Source: Thermodesulfovibrionales bacterium (GTDB lineage Bacteria > Nitrospirota > Thermodesulfovibrionia > Thermodesulfovibrionales > UBA9159). Taken from it: 58,054 bases of DNA. The stretch covers positions 1-58,054 of the forward strand of contig DASRZP010000002.1 of NCBI GenBank assembly GCA_035686305.1, given 5' to 3'. Below are positions 17,050 to 26,680 of this stretch, piece after piece. The position numbers and the translations under genes were made by a program. Each line of letters starts with the position of its first letter. The first letter of the stretch is position 1. The notes beneath the pieces are model-generated. The model was not told the DNA's origin. It worked only from the letters and a program-made list of their open reading frames with translations, and made no database searches.

Positions 17050-18810
17050 ATGAGGAAGAGAAAACATCCACCTACAAGTCTGATCATTTGGATGGCCAGA
17101 GCTCAATCGAAAATCTGCAGGATCTGCGAGAACCGCTTTCTTCAGTTACCGTTGTTTGGGCGAGTTGCGGTTCATCTGGTATTTTTTTGTTATCTTTGCA
17201 TGATGCCGGTCAACGCGGTGGCAAAGACTTATTATGTGGACAATATCGCCGGTGAAGATGCGAATCCCGGCAGCGCAGAAGCTTCCCCGTGGAAGACGGT
17301 GGATCGTGTAAACAGGCAGCAGTTCTTAGCCGGAGATGTCCTGCTGTTTAAGCGAGGAGGAGAGTGGTTCGACGTCATGATCGATGTAACCTCACCTGAT
17401 CTCACTATTGGCGCTTACGGCACAGGTGCGCCTCCCCGTCTTGTGGGGAGCGTTGCGGTTTCAGACTGGCAAAACCGCGGAAACGGAATCTACTCCAGAC
17501 ATTTCCCGAGACCGGCAAGCCGCAAAGAGTGGACAAACTGGGAAGTTCAGCTGGTTATGGAGCCGGAAAACAGGTTTTACAAGAGAGTGGAATCCCTCGA
17601 GGCATTGACCGGAGAACACTTTCGGGATGAGTGGGAACGTTTCTTCGATGACTCGATCTGGGGTGGACGTTTTTATTATGACAAGCGCTCACAGACGCTC
17701 TTCATCAAGCCCCTGAACCCCGACAGTGCATTGACAAAGACTTTTTTTGTCGGCAGACAGGAAAATGTGGTCGAGATAAAGCATGCGCATATTGACCGCC
17801 TGGTGGTCCGCGACGTCGAAATCGCACTGGCAAACCGCTACGGGATCGGCGTCTGGTGGCAGGGAGACAAAATGACTCAGGGAAGCGTGCTGGTAGAAAA
17901 CAATATGTTTGTCGGCAATGCTTTTTCAGCTGTCTGTTTGTCGGGCTATATGAATTACGACAGAATCGCCATCCGCAATAATACAATCCGCATGAGCGGT
18001 GCGGAAGGTATCTATATCGGCAAAAACGCTGCAAGGACTGCAGTCGAGATCACCGGCAACGTGGTCGGCGACCTCCACGACGGCAATTTCGGTTGGCGCG
18101 GCGAAGGTCCGACATCGGCGTTCAATGGCGACGGCATAGAAGTCAAAACCGAAAACGTCGGGGTGCTGATACGCGGTAATACCATTCGCCACCTTGCAAT
18201 CAGCGGCTGCGGCATCTGTACCGGTTCGGGAAGCGCCCTGATCACCGAAAATGTGATCGAGGACATCAGGTTGCCGGGGAGTAAATGGTTGAGTCCTGCT
18301 GAGGCGATCTTTGTAGATATCGACGACCGCCTCGGCGTTCCGACGATAAGGCATAACAGGATAGTCCTGTCCGAAGCCGCCGGAATACACGTAAGAGGAA
18401 ATATGAAGCTTCAGCCTCCGCTGGTTATTGAAGACAATTACATTGAGTTAACACCGACCAATCCAAACGTCCAGATTCTGTTTTCAGTGATGAATTCGCA
18501 TAACATAAAGATCATCGGGAATAAATGCACGGGCGGCGCTTACGGACTGGTCTTTGCTCCCGCAGATGATCCTGCATATGATTATTATGTTCGGGATAAC
18601 GATTTCTTAAATACAGCGGTTGCTCCTTTCTACTTTGCTCAACCGGGGGCGGCCGAGTTTAAACGTTTGTTTGTGTCATCCAATCGAGTATGCGGGAACT
18701 CACATGTATTCATTGAGTGGAAGAATGGCGTGAAGGTTACAACAATTGCCGACGCACATAAGGTACTGGGGCCAAATAGTCTGGTTGCAACTCGATGCCC
18801 GCAATTATAA
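17050..18810 (+). CDS. secreted right-handed parallel beta-helix protein
   Basis: A 586-residue protein. The chosen ATG gives an unusually long basic N-terminus before the membrane or signal segment (residues 36-57, ending VNAVA), so a later start is possible (for instance 17092). After cleavage the sequence opens with KTYYVDNIAGEDANPGSAEA and SPWKTVDRVN, the usual beginning of secreted parallel beta-helix proteins. Repeated NNxI/GNxI rungs follow (VLVENNMFVGNAF, IAIRNNTIRMSGAEGIYIG, VLIRGNTIRHLA). Similar proteins inside exopolysaccharide clusters include polysaccharide lyases and epimerases such as alginate C5-epimerase relatives. The catalytic residues cannot be assigned. Position between flippase and polymerase suggests it acts on the polymer in the periplasm. 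Confidence 0.75.
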   Translation: MRKRKHPPTSLIIWMARAQSKICRICENRFLQLPLFGRVAVHLVFFCYLCMMPVNAVAKTYYVDNIAGEDANPGSAEASPWKTVDRVNRQQFLAGDVLLFKRGGEWFDVMIDVTSPDLTIGAYGTGAPPRLVGSVAVSDWQNRGNGIYSRHFPRPASRKEWTNWEVQLVMEPENRFYKRVESLEALTGEHFRDEWERFFDDSIWGGRFYYDKRSQTLFIKPLNPDSALTKTFFVGRQENVVEIKHAHIDRLVVRDVEIALANRYGIGVWWQGDKMTQGSVLVENNMFVGNAFSAVCLSGYMNYDRIAIRNNTIRMSGAEGIYIGKNAARTAVEITGNVVGDLHDGNFGWRGEGPTSAFNGDGIEVKTENVGVLIRGNTIRHLAISGCGICTGSGSALITENVIEDIRLPGSKWLSPAEAIFVDIDDRLGVPTIRHNRIVLSEAAGIHVRGNMKLQPPLVIEDNYIELTPTNPNVQILFSVMNSHNIKIIGNKCTGGAYGLVFAPADDPAYDYYVRDNDFLNTAVAPFYFAQPGAAEFKRLFVSSNRVCGNSHVFIEWKNGVKVTTIADAHKVLGPNSLVATRCPQL

Positions 18811-20291
18811 ACATGGACGATACGTTGGATATTATTCAGCCATTTTCTGAGATTGAAGAGGCTCAGCCTGCCCCGCCAGTTATCAAAAAGGGGCGTCGAG
18901 GTGGGCTTTACTTATTTGCTAATCTGATCTTCTTTGTTATATTGCTTTCTTTTGAGACGTATAACGCGAGTCCTGGTCATGATCCATTTGCTTACCTTTT
19001 GCTGCTCTTTGCACTGTGCAGCCTGCCGACTATTATGGTGAAACAATCCAATGGGCCGCTCTGTCTTCTTGTCGTTACCGGGCCTGTTCTCTTTTTCTAC
19101 TACGGGTTCAATGACCTCGCGAGCTACTTTCTCGACATCCCCGGATACTACAGGGCTCCTGCGGGCGGGTTGTTCACCGCGGCCGAACTGGCGATCCTTT
19201 TGGGAATCGGCTGTCTATTCCTGGGATATACAGGGGGGACTAAATTGATCGGACGAAAAGGCCAGAGCCTCCTTTGCGCCGATTGGAAGACGGCAAACAT
19301 CGTTGCACTTGGACTTCTTTGCTTCACGGTGGGGGTATATGCCACATGGCAAGGTCAGATTTCGGTTGCATATAATCAAACAATCAATATGGGAAGTTCG
19401 CTCAATGCGTCGCTTATTGTACTTGGACGCATGATGGAACCGGTCGCCGCGGTACTTCTTTCATACGCCTATCTGAAGACGAGAAGCTTTAGGCTGTTGC
19501 TTGTAGTCTTGGCTCTGGCGGCTGTCAAGCTGCCGATTGGCATACTGCTCAACTCTAAAGAAATCGGCGTTTCCTTCATTGCAATCTTTCTGGTCACGAC
19601 TTGGCTTTACGACGGACGGATACCTCTTCGCTGGCTGATAGTCGCAGTTGTCGTCCTGGTTTTTTTCTTCCCCCTCGCATATGCCTATCGGACGGTTCTA
19701 GGAGAACACCAGTTATCAGTCTCAAAATCGCTGAAAAGGTCTGAGGATCTGTTCGATAAAGCTATGAAAAAGGATAGTAAAACAGGCGGGTTTGCTGGTG
19801 GAATCAAGTCTATTGCGGGGCGCACTAATTTGAAGACCCAAATGGAGATGATAATCAATAGGACCGGCCACAGCGTGAAGTTTCAGGGGGGACACACCTT
19901 TGCGGAACTACCTGTTTTTTTTGTGCCGAGGCTCATCTGGCCAGGGAAGCCGACGGTGAGCGTAGGGCAGTTGTTCAACCGTGAATTTCATGTATCTTTG
20001 GATCCCAATACCTACATCTCGACTTCGTTCATTGGCGAGATGTATTGGAACTTTGGATGGGCCGGCATATTTGTCGGCATGATGTGCACAGGCGTTTTCT
20101 GGGGCGGCATAGGAGGCAGTGCAGCCATGGGGGGACAGGCAACGGTCTCGAGGATGCTGATTCTGGTGAGCGCCATCTATCTGCTCATTATACGGTTCGA
20201 GACAGGCTATACGCAGCAAAACATACTTTTCATGAGATCGGCGGGGATTATATTGATTCTTCATATCATGTTTAAAAACAGGGGAAAATGA
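18795..20291 (+). CDS. wzy: Wzy-like polysaccharide polymerase
   Basis: A 498-residue membrane protein with about 11-12 hydrophobic segments, overlapping the preceding gene by 16 bp (an ATG at 18813 is an alternative start). A large extracytoplasmic loop near 300-400 contains QGGHTFAELPVFFVPRLIWPGKP and YISTSFIGEMYWNFGWAGI. This is a pattern I know from O-antigen or oligosaccharide repeat-unit polymerases. It would join flipped repeat units at the periplasmic face. It is flanked by the flippase and glycosyltransferase genes, as expected for a Wzx/Wzy pathway. Confidence 0.75.
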   Translation: MPAIINMDDTLDIIQPFSEIEEAQPAPPVIKKGRRGGLYLFANLIFFVILLSFETYNASPGHDPFAYLLLLFALCSLPTIMVKQSNGPLCLLVVTGPVLFFYYGFNDLASYFLDIPGYYRAPAGGLFTAAELAILLGIGCLFLGYTGGTKLIGRKGQSLLCADWKTANIVALGLLCFTVGVYATWQGQISVAYNQTINMGSSLNASLIVLGRMMEPVAAVLLSYAYLKTRSFRLLLVVLALAAVKLPIGILLNSKEIGVSFIAIFLVTTWLYDGRIPLRWLIVAVVVLVFFFPLAYAYRTVLGEHQLSVSKSLKRSEDLFDKAMKKDSKTGGFAGGIKSIAGRTNLKTQMEMIINRTGHSVKFQGGHTFAELPVFFVPRLIWPGKPTVSVGQLFNREFHVSLDPNTYISTSFIGEMYWNFGWAGIFVGMMCTGVFWGGIGGSAAMGGQATVSRMLILVSAIYLLIIRFETGYTQQNILFMRSAGIILILHIMFKNRGK

Positions 20292-20294
20292 ATT

Positions 20295-21491
20295 GTGACT
20301 GAAAAGATACGTGTAGCAATTGTAGTTTCCCATCCTATCCAGCATTTCATCCACTTATACCGTGCTTTGGCCAAACAGCCGTTCCTTGATCTGTTAGTTA
20401 TTTATTGCTCGGACATAGGCGTCCGGAAATATTTTGATAAAGGCATGGGAGTTGAGATCACCTGGCACTCAGACCTGCTTTCCGGATATAAACATGTTTT
20501 TCTCCCAGAAGCCTCGAGAATTAATGGAACGGGCTTTCAATCGGTCAATAATCCAAGCATTTCTCGTGTGCTTAAAGAGTTCTCGCCCCATATCGTGAAG
20601 TTGCACGGATATGCGCAGATAACACTTCTTAGGGCTCTGTTCTGGTGCAGACTGCACGGAGTGCCCGTCCTTATCTGGTCGGACAGTGAGTTGCTCAGAA
20701 TGCGCAAGCCTTTGAAGCGTTTCCTGAAGCAACTTGTCTTGCGGCCGTTCTTTTCCCTTTTCTCCGGCTTCTTGACCGTCGGAGAAAATAATGAAGCGTA
20801 TTTCAGGAATTATGGCGTTTCTGCACGGCGAATGTTTCGGACCCCTTTTACGTTCGATGAGGACGCCATTCAGAAGTCAAGGGAAAACAGAGACTCGATT
20901 CGCAAAGAAATGAGAACGAAGCTTGGGATACCTGCTTCTGCTTTCGTCGTATTAGTTGTCGGCAAATTGGTTGAATACAAGCGTCCCGGAGATGTGATTG
21001 AGGCTTTGAGATTGCTGAAGGGTACAAGAAATAATGGGAAAGCGGTTTACGCTGTTTTTGTTGGAGACGGGGTTATCCGGGATTTATTAGAGAAACAGTG
21101 CGAGGGAGCACGTGAAAATTGCAGGTTTGCCGGGTTCGTCAATATCGATGAATTACCCGATTATTACGTTATGGCGGACGTTCTCGCACATGTTTCAGAT
21201 GTCGACGCGCACCCGCTCTGCAACTCAGAGGCGATATTATCAGGCCTTCCTCTTATCTTAAGCGACAAGGTCGGAACCATCGGCGCAACGGATGTCGCTC
21301 GTCCCGGCAAGAACGCTATCGTGTGCTCCTGTGGAGACACCCGTGCAGTGGCTTACGCTATCGAGCGCTTGGCCAGCGATAAGGAACTTTATGATCGTAT
21401 GAAAGATGAGTCTCTGAAGATCGCCAAGGAATTGAACATCTCCGCAAGCGTCAGAGGATTTATGAATGCGGTTTATTCAGTGATGCGATGA
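20295..21491 (+). CDS. glycosyltransferase family 4
   Basis: A 398-residue GT-B glycosyltransferase with a GTG start three bases after the stop of the polymerase gene. The N-terminal half begins IRVAIVVSHPIQHFIHLYRALAK, with a His-rich acceptor-side loop. The C-terminal half shows VVLVVGKLVEYKRPGDVIEAL, AVFVGDGVIRDLLE, CRFAGFVNIDELPDYYVMADV and then SEAILSGLPLILSDKVG. It should add a sugar of the repeat unit; the donor is unknown. Confidence 0.8.
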   Translation: MTEKIRVAIVVSHPIQHFIHLYRALAKQPFLDLLVIYCSDIGVRKYFDKGMGVEITWHSDLLSGYKHVFLPEASRINGTGFQSVNNPSISRVLKEFSPHIVKLHGYAQITLLRALFWCRLHGVPVLIWSDSELLRMRKPLKRFLKQLVLRPFFSLFSGFLTVGENNEAYFRNYGVSARRMFRTPFTFDEDAIQKSRENRDSIRKEMRTKLGIPASAFVVLVVGKLVEYKRPGDVIEALRLLKGTRNNGKAVYAVFVGDGVIRDLLEKQCEGARENCRFAGFVNIDELPDYYVMADVLAHVSDVDAHPLCNSEAILSGLPLILSDKVGTIGATDVARPGKNAIVCSCGDTRAVAYAIERLASDKELYDRMKDESLKIAKELNISASVRGFMNAVYSVMR

Positions 21492-21495
21492 TGCA

Positions 21496-22554
21496 ATGAA
21501 TGCAGGGTCGAAAGAGAAGACATCTATCGTCATTGCCGGAGATTTTCGTTATAACTCCACGGCGTTGGGGTTGGCGAACGGATTTAGATCCCTGGGATGG
21601 AGCGTGCGCGAAGTGGCGTTGAGTCGATCTTCCGGGCAGGAGTCTAAAATTGAACGAATTGTAAGACGGGCTCTACGGCCGTTCATTGTGCGTCGATATA
21701 ACAATGATATTATTTCGACCGTAATAGCCTCAAGGCCTCATTTGTTTCTCACCGTGAAAGGCAGTTTCATTAGTCCGGCAACACTGAAAGTTATAGCTGA
21801 AGATTGTGTGCCTGCGGTGAATTATTTCCCCGACTGCCGGATGTCATATCCAGGGTTTGATGAATCAATCCTGTGCGGCTACGACAGGATTTTTACGACA
21901 AAGTCTTTCCACGTCGATTACCTAAAAGACAGACTCGGTCCGGATAAGGTCCAGTTCCTGCATCATGGATATATGACCGGTGTGCACGCGCCTCCCGATC
22001 TGTCAGCCCCCCTTTTTAATACGGATATCCTTTATATCGGAAACCACTCGCTGGAGAAGGAATCATGGCTCTTTTCAGTCAAGCGGCGATTTCCAAGGCT
22101 GAGAATAAAAATATTCGGCAACCGCTGGCAAAATGCTCATTGCAGTACAATTCTTGGAGAATCTGTAACTGGTGGTCCCGTTTACGGTAGGGACTATGCG
22201 GCGGCTATCCATTCCGCAAAAATAAATCTTGGAATCCATATGGGCATTACCGATAGCTCGGGATGGTATGACCGTGTGTCTACCAGAACATTCGAAATAC
22301 CCGCTTGCAAGGGTTTTATGCTCCATGTGGACAATGAGGAAGTCCGGCAGCTCTTTGTGCCGGGAGTCGAGATCGATGTGTTCAAAAATATCGAGGAGTT
22401 GTTCGAAAAAATCGAGTACTATCTCGTCCGTGATGATATCAGAAGAGAGATGGTCGAACGGGCATACAACAGGTGCGTGCCTGCCTACAGTTATGACGCA
22501 AGGGCGAGGGTAATCGCCGATTGGCTTCTCTCGGAAAAAATGGCGGTCCAGTAA
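21496..22554 (+). CDS. CgeB-like glycosyltransferase (glycosyl transferase family 1_2 type)
   Basis: A 352-residue protein starting 4 bp after the stop of the preceding gene. The N-terminal half (TSIVIAGDFRYNSTALGLAN) and C-terminal half (LYIGNHSLEKESWLFSVKRRFP, AAAIHSAKINLGIHMGITDSSGWYDRVSTRTFEIPACKGFMLH) match the glycosyltransferase group that includes CgeB, whose RTFEIPACGGFML-type segment is characteristic. It probably adds a sugar to the exopolysaccharide repeat unit. The donor and linkage are unknown. Confidence 0.75.
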   Translation: MNAGSKEKTSIVIAGDFRYNSTALGLANGFRSLGWSVREVALSRSSGQESKIERIVRRALRPFIVRRYNNDIISTVIASRPHLFLTVKGSFISPATLKVIAEDCVPAVNYFPDCRMSYPGFDESILCGYDRIFTTKSFHVDYLKDRLGPDKVQFLHHGYMTGVHAPPDLSAPLFNTDILYIGNHSLEKESWLFSVKRRFPRLRIKIFGNRWQNAHCSTILGESVTGGPVYGRDYAAAIHSAKINLGIHMGITDSSGWYDRVSTRTFEIPACKGFMLHVDNEEVRQLFVPGVEIDVFKNIEELFEKIEYYLVRDDIRREMVERAYNRCVPAYSYDARARVIADWLLSEKMAVQ

Positions 22555-22599
22555 GGTATCAACTCTGGTTGTAAGATGGTTAATTTGAGAAAGGGAAGG

Positions 22600-23760
22600 A
22601 TGGATATATTTATCACCATAGCGGGGATTGACGCGGCATCCGGAGGACCATCACGGTCTGTGCCGAGTCTTGCGCATCACTTGGGCTCAATGGACGGGAT
22701 TGACGTCCGCCTGTTGACTTGCCTGCGTACCAGTGACGCGCGGGCCGTGGGTAATGGCAAATATTCAATATATTATTATTCATTTAATGGATCCCAACTC
22801 GGCATATTTAGGGCCGTCCGACGAATGCGAAAGGACTTGTCCTGCTGGGTGAGAGAACATGCCGGGAGGGCGGTTATCCACGATCAGGGGATTTGGCTGT
22901 TAAATAACCATGCGGCGATCGGGGTAGCAAAAAGGACCGGAATCCCTCTGGTCGTAAGCCCGCGCGGGATGCTTGAGCCGTGGGCAATCAATCATAAGGC
23001 ATTTAAGAAGAAACTTGCGTGGCTTCTTTACCAGCGGGACGATCTTGCCTGCGTTGACCTCTTTCATGCAACATCGCAACAGGAGGCAGAAAATATTCTG
23101 GAGCTCGGGTTACGTAAGCCTGTAGCAATAATCCCCAACGGGATTACAATGCCGCTCTGTCGAGAGAAGACTAGGTCGGCTGATGGGAAGAAGACAATCC
23201 TTTTTCTATCACGGATTCATCCTAAGAAAGGTTTGCTTAATCTCGTCAGCGCCTGGCGGCAGGTTAAGGGTCCTGGATGGAAGATTGTAGTCGCCGGCCC
23301 CGATGAACGCGGCCATAAAGCAGAGGTAGTGAAGGCTATCAATGCGGCGGGGGTGCAGGACAGTTTCGAGTTGATCGGTTCGGTCGACGATATAGTAAAG
23401 TGGGATTGGTTCTTTAGAGCGGATATTTTTGTCCTGCCAACATTTTCTGAAAACTTCGGCATTGTGGTTGCTGAAGCCCTTGCTTGCGGAGTACCCGTTA
23501 TAACTACTACCGGAGCTCCCTGGCAGGAACTTCAAACGCATAATTGCGGTTGGTGGATACGGATAGGCGTTGAGCCCCTGGCCGAAGCATTGCGGTCAGC
23601 GATTGCTTTAACAGATGAGGAGCGCTGCGAAATGGGTAAACGTGGTCGCAAACTGGTTGCCGATCGGTATTCATGGACTAAGATCGGAAGGGACATGGCA
23701 AACGTGTACGCCTGGGTCTTGGGCGACGGACCGAAGCCCGATTTCATAATGAAACCGTAA
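22600..23760 (+). CDS. glycosyltransferase family 4
   Basis: A 386-residue GT-B glycosyltransferase. The start at 22600 follows AAAGGGAAGG; an ATG at 22576 would add eight residues and has no ribosome site. Motifs: GIDAASGGPSRSVPSLAHHL at the N-terminus, PLVVSPRGMLEPWAINHKAFKK near 125, VAIIPNGI, FLSRIHPKKGLLNLVSAW and the EX7E-type site PTFSENFGIVVAEALACGVPVI. The SPRGMLEPWA stretch is common in GT4 enzymes of exopolysaccharide clusters. It ends the first run of closely packed genes; a 268-bp gap follows. Confidence 0.85.
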   Translation: MDIFITIAGIDAASGGPSRSVPSLAHHLGSMDGIDVRLLTCLRTSDARAVGNGKYSIYYYSFNGSQLGIFRAVRRMRKDLSCWVREHAGRAVIHDQGIWLLNNHAAIGVAKRTGIPLVVSPRGMLEPWAINHKAFKKKLAWLLYQRDDLACVDLFHATSQQEAENILELGLRKPVAIIPNGITMPLCREKTRSADGKKTILFLSRIHPKKGLLNLVSAWRQVKGPGWKIVVAGPDERGHKAEVVKAINAAGVQDSFELIGSVDDIVKWDWFFRADIFVLPTFSENFGIVVAEALACGVPVITTTGAPWQELQTHNCGWWIRIGVEPLAEALRSAIALTDEERCEMGKRGRKLVADRYSWTKIGRDMANVYAWVLGDGPKPDFIMKP

Positions 23761-24028
23761 ACGTGGTTGAGGAACTACATAGTGTAGCTCAACTGGGGGC
23801 TTGACGATCTGTCTCTCGATGGAGAGAAGGTTTGAAAAGTCGATGCAGATGGGTTAGGAACGGACGAACCGTATGCTTTTCTCGATGGCTGAGGGACTGA
23901 TCTGGCTTTCTCTGCAAGAGTTCAGGCACAGATTTCCCGCAAACGCGGAATTTGTGGAATGCATGCGCGTCGCATCCATTCCTAGTCAGTCAGAGAGCTG
24001 ATTAAGTAGGACTTGACACTGCTCACAT

Positions 24029-24829
24029 ATGACGGAAAAACCAGATTTGCACCCAAACGACCCAATAATAAAAGACACGCTATTGCTGCTGTCCGCCTGC
24101 ATCAACCCAAAAGGCATGCCGGATGCTATCCTCGACGTTAAGCGCCGTATTTCCGACTACAAGGCTGCATTGAATTACTATATTACAAATCATCAGAAGG
24201 TATCCAGAATAGTATTTGTTGAGAATTCGGGATGGCCGCTAGATGAGATAAGGAAGGTCAGTGAAGTGAATCCCTACGGCAAGGAACTTGAATTTGTTTC
24301 TCTGGACATGAATGATTACCCGAGAGAATTCGGCAAAGGCTGGGGGGAACATCATCTCATTGGGAGTGCATTGGAATTATCGGCTCTGGCACTCAAAACC
24401 AGATATGTTGCAAAAATGACAGGTAGAATCTTTCTTTCTAATATTTCGCAAATTCTTCAAAGAATAAGAGGGCCGATAGAATTGTTGTGTGACTTTCGCG
24501 ACCATCCGCTTTATGAGTGGCTCCACTTGCCTTATCCTGGACGTTATTGTGATACCAGATTTATTGTATTTACAAAAGAATTTTTTCAGATTAACCTGTC
24601 AATGCTTTCAGAATACCATATTGCCGGGCAATTTTCGATGGAGGAGAATTACTATCGGGCAATTAAGCCTCTTGAAAGAGGCAATACAGTTATTTGCCGT
24701 TTCCCGGTGGAGCCCAAATATAGAGGGATCGCCGGCCATGGAAGCAAGAACTATTCCAGTACGAAGGAAATCACTAAACAAACAGTACGTGGCCTTTGCC
24801 GCAAAATATGTCCGTTCCTTCGGATTTAG
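24029..24829 (+). CDS. putative capsule-type glycosyltransferase-like protein
   Basis: A 266-residue protein visibly more A+T-rich than most neighbours. N-terminal residues 14-70 read like a GT-A fold (DTLLLLSACINPKG, a polar stretch, then VSRIVFVENSGWPLDEI). Later come GKGWGEHHLIGSALELSAL and YVAKMTGRIFLSNI. The KMTGR element with a preceding acidic or aromatic loop is seen in small capsule-cluster transferases, but I cannot name a family with certainty. The 268 bp before it (23761-24028) hold no gene I can support. The flanks and base composition suggest this gene and the next were acquired separately. Confidence 0.6.
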   Translation: MTEKPDLHPNDPIIKDTLLLLSACINPKGMPDAILDVKRRISDYKAALNYYITNHQKVSRIVFVENSGWPLDEIRKVSEVNPYGKELEFVSLDMNDYPREFGKGWGEHHLIGSALELSALALKTRYVAKMTGRIFLSNISQILQRIRGPIELLCDFRDHPLYEWLHLPYPGRYCDTRFIVFTKEFFQINLSMLSEYHIAGQFSMEENYYRAIKPLERGNTVICRFPVEPKYRGIAGHGSKNYSSTKEITKQTVRGLCRKICPFLRI

Positions 24830-24882
24830 TTGCCGTCCGGTTCGATTACGCTACAATCATTTGTTCTTAAATCAGAAGGGTT

Positions 24883-25647
24883 ATGAAAAATAACAATGAT
24901 TCTCACAATAAGCTCGAAAGTTGCGAACGGATGACACTAGGCCATGCGCAAGAGATCGTCGAAATTGAGCATATGGAACGTTACAAATTCATTGCGCCGC
25001 TGGTCGTCGGCAAGGTGGTGGGTGATATTGCATGCGGATCAGGATATGGATCTGCCCTGTTGGCAAAATCAGGGGCGCAGCGAGTCAGCGGCTTTGATAT
25101 TTCCGATCTTGCCGTAGCTTATGCCAAGGCTAATTACGCAGCAAACAATCTTCATTTCTTGGTCGATAATGCCGAATACTTAGAAACAGTGGACGATGAT
25201 ACTTTTGATCTTGTAGTTTCATTTGAGACTATTGAACACTTGCCCAATGTAGGTGCTTACCTGCGAACCCTTTACCGTGTACTACGGCCCGAGGGAGCCT
25301 TATTTGTTTCCACCCCTGATCGCCACTTTAGCACGCTCTATTATCTTCGCGGACGCCCTAACCATCCCTTTCACCTGCGTGAGTATAGTAAAAAGGAGTT
25401 TATTGGTGTGCTGTCCCAATACTTTCGTGTAGACAATTGTTATGGTCAAGCGTACATCCCCCACCCATTACCGTTTTGGCCGCTTCAGGTGACGCTCAAA
25501 GCTTCATGTTATCTATTGCGACAATGGGGCGCTTACAAGTTCATTAGATCCATCTATCAGATCGGATACGGTCTTCAAGTTCAGCGATCTGCACCGCGCT
25601 GGCCGTCGCTTGCCAGATTTTGGTTAGCGCAGTGCACGAAGCCCTGA
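24883..25647 (+). CDS. class I SAM-dependent methyltransferase
   Basis: A 254-residue protein with ribosome site AGAAGGG (24872-24878). The Rossmann-fold SAM-binding motif is VGDIACGSGYGSALLA near 46, followed by the acidic loop RVSGFDISDLAVAYAKANY. Further motifs are FDLVVSFETIEHLPN and LYRVLRPEGALFVSTPD. It belongs to the Methyltransf_11/25 type. In a polysaccharide cluster it most likely O-methylates a sugar residue or the chain end. It sits in the A+T-richer stretch between the glycosyltransferases and a pseudogene. Confidence 0.8.
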   Translation: MKNNNDSHNKLESCERMTLGHAQEIVEIEHMERYKFIAPLVVGKVVGDIACGSGYGSALLAKSGAQRVSGFDISDLAVAYAKANYAANNLHFLVDNAEYLETVDDDTFDLVVSFETIEHLPNVGAYLRTLYRVLRPEGALFVSTPDRHFSTLYYLRGRPNHPFHLREYSKKEFIGVLSQYFRVDNCYGQAYIPHPLPFWPLQVTLKASCYLLRQWGAYKFIRSIYQIGYGLQVQRSAPRWPSLARFWLAQCTKP

Positions 25648-25678
25648 AGACTGTTTGTCAACCGTTGAGCGTTGAGCC

Positions 25679-26000
25679 AAAACATTGACAGTGACCGGCA
25701 CATTCGGCAATGCCGTGCTGCGCCGTTTTCTCAACTCGGAGATACGGGAAATCAGGATATTCAGCAGGGACGAAAAGAAGCAGGAAGACCTCAGGATCAA
25801 GCTGAAGAACGACAAAGTGAAATTCTACATCGGCGACGTTCGTGATTATGGTAGTACTAAGAACGCCATGACCGGAGTCGACTATGTCTTCAGCGCGGCC
25901 GCACTCAAGCAGGTCCCGTCATGCGAGTTTTATCCCCCTTGAGGCGGTGAAGACCAATGTGCTGGGACCGACGTTGTAGGCGTTGGATGTGAGAAGGAAC
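25679..26000 (+). pseudogene. decayed polysaccharide dehydratase/epimerase (CapE/FnlA type)
   Basis: The frame from 25679 gives TVTGTFGNAVLRRFLNSEI, IRIFSRDEKKQEDLR, KVKFYIGDVRDYGS and FSAAALKQVPSCEFYPP. This is the N-terminal third of the UDP-GlcNAc 4,6-dehydratase/5-epimerase family (CapE, FnlA). The glycine-rich loop TGGTGSFG is shortened to TGTFG. An extra C in a run of five (25934-25938) shifts the frame; the next frame continues LEAVKTNVLGP before a stop. The remaining two thirds of the gene are missing, and 26000-26101 holds nothing I can place. The enzyme is therefore lost here, so an activated FucNAc or QuiNAc-type sugar may no longer be made from this locus. Confidence 0.8.
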
Positions 26001-26101
26001 GTTTGAGATTGCCAGTTCCACATACCCGGATATCCCTTTCTCCAGTATGGTGTGCTTGATGCCGTCGCATCGGCCGAAGTTATCAAACATCCGATCTTAG
26101 C

Positions 26102-26680
26102 GTGAAAAGGTCTCCTGTGACTGCGGAAAAAGTCGATATAGTAGACAACCGCAGGGCGTCGAACTATTCAAATAAGGAAATGCTGCTTAGGGTTGCCTGG
26201 GGAATGGTTACTCCATTGTTTCGCTTCAGTCCTAGAATTTCCTTCGGCTGGCGCAATTTCTTGTTGCGTTTGTTCGGTGCTGAGTTTGGGAGACATGTCC
26301 ATAAATACAAAACGGCCACCATCTATATGCCCTGGAACCTGGTCATAGGTGACTGGTCAAGCATCGGAGAGCATGCATATATCTATAATTTGGGAACGAT
26401 TACGATCGGTTCAAGAGCGACCATTTCGCACAGAGCGCATCTTTGCGCCGGCACGCATGATTATACATGCCCAGACCTGCCACTCCTGAAGCCCCCGATC
26501 AATGTTGCGGATCAGGCCTGGATCTGTGCCGACAGTTTTCTCGGTCCGGGAGTCACTGTGGGCGAAGGGGCCATAGTTGCCGCACGGGCAGTGGTTGTAA
26601 GAGATGGTGTTTCCTGGGACATCGTTGCCCGAAATCCTGCGAAGGCGATAAAGAAACGCGTCCTAAAGAGTCAGCCATGA
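26102..26680 (+). CDS. WcaF-like left-handed beta-helix acetyltransferase
   Basis: A 192-residue protein with a GTG start and no strong ribosome site, so the true start could be slightly later. Hexapeptide-repeat rungs occupy about 75-180: LVIGDWSSIGEHAYIYN, ITIGSRATISHRAHLCAGTHDY and WICADSFLGPGVTVGEGAIVAARAVV. The HRAHLCAGTHDY segment with its catalytic His is typical of the WcaF/NodL/LacA group of O-acetyltransferases. It would acetylate a sugar of the exopolysaccharide using acetyl-CoA. Its stop overlaps the next start by 4 bp (ATGA). Confidence 0.8.
   Translation: MKRSPVTAEKVDIVDNRRASNYSNKEMLLRVAWGMVTPLFRFSPRISFGWRNFLLRLFGAEFGRHVHKYKTATIYMPWNLVIGDWSSIGEHAYIYNLGTITIGSRATISHRAHLCAGTHDYTCPDLPLLKPPINVADQAWICADSFLGPGVTVGEGAIVAARAVVVRDGVSWDIVARNPAKAIKKRVLKSQP

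Noticed and set aside
23761-24028. Transposase remnant in the gap before the A+T-rich genes
   Set aside because: A short frame with LIWLSLQEFRHRF can be read, but there are no motifs, terminal repeats or continuation that would identify a mobile element.
26467-26676. Upstream extension of the GT2 gene by 70 codons
   Set aside because: The extension is out-of-frame read-through of the acetyltransferase gene; the ATGA overlap at 26677 and family length fix the true start.
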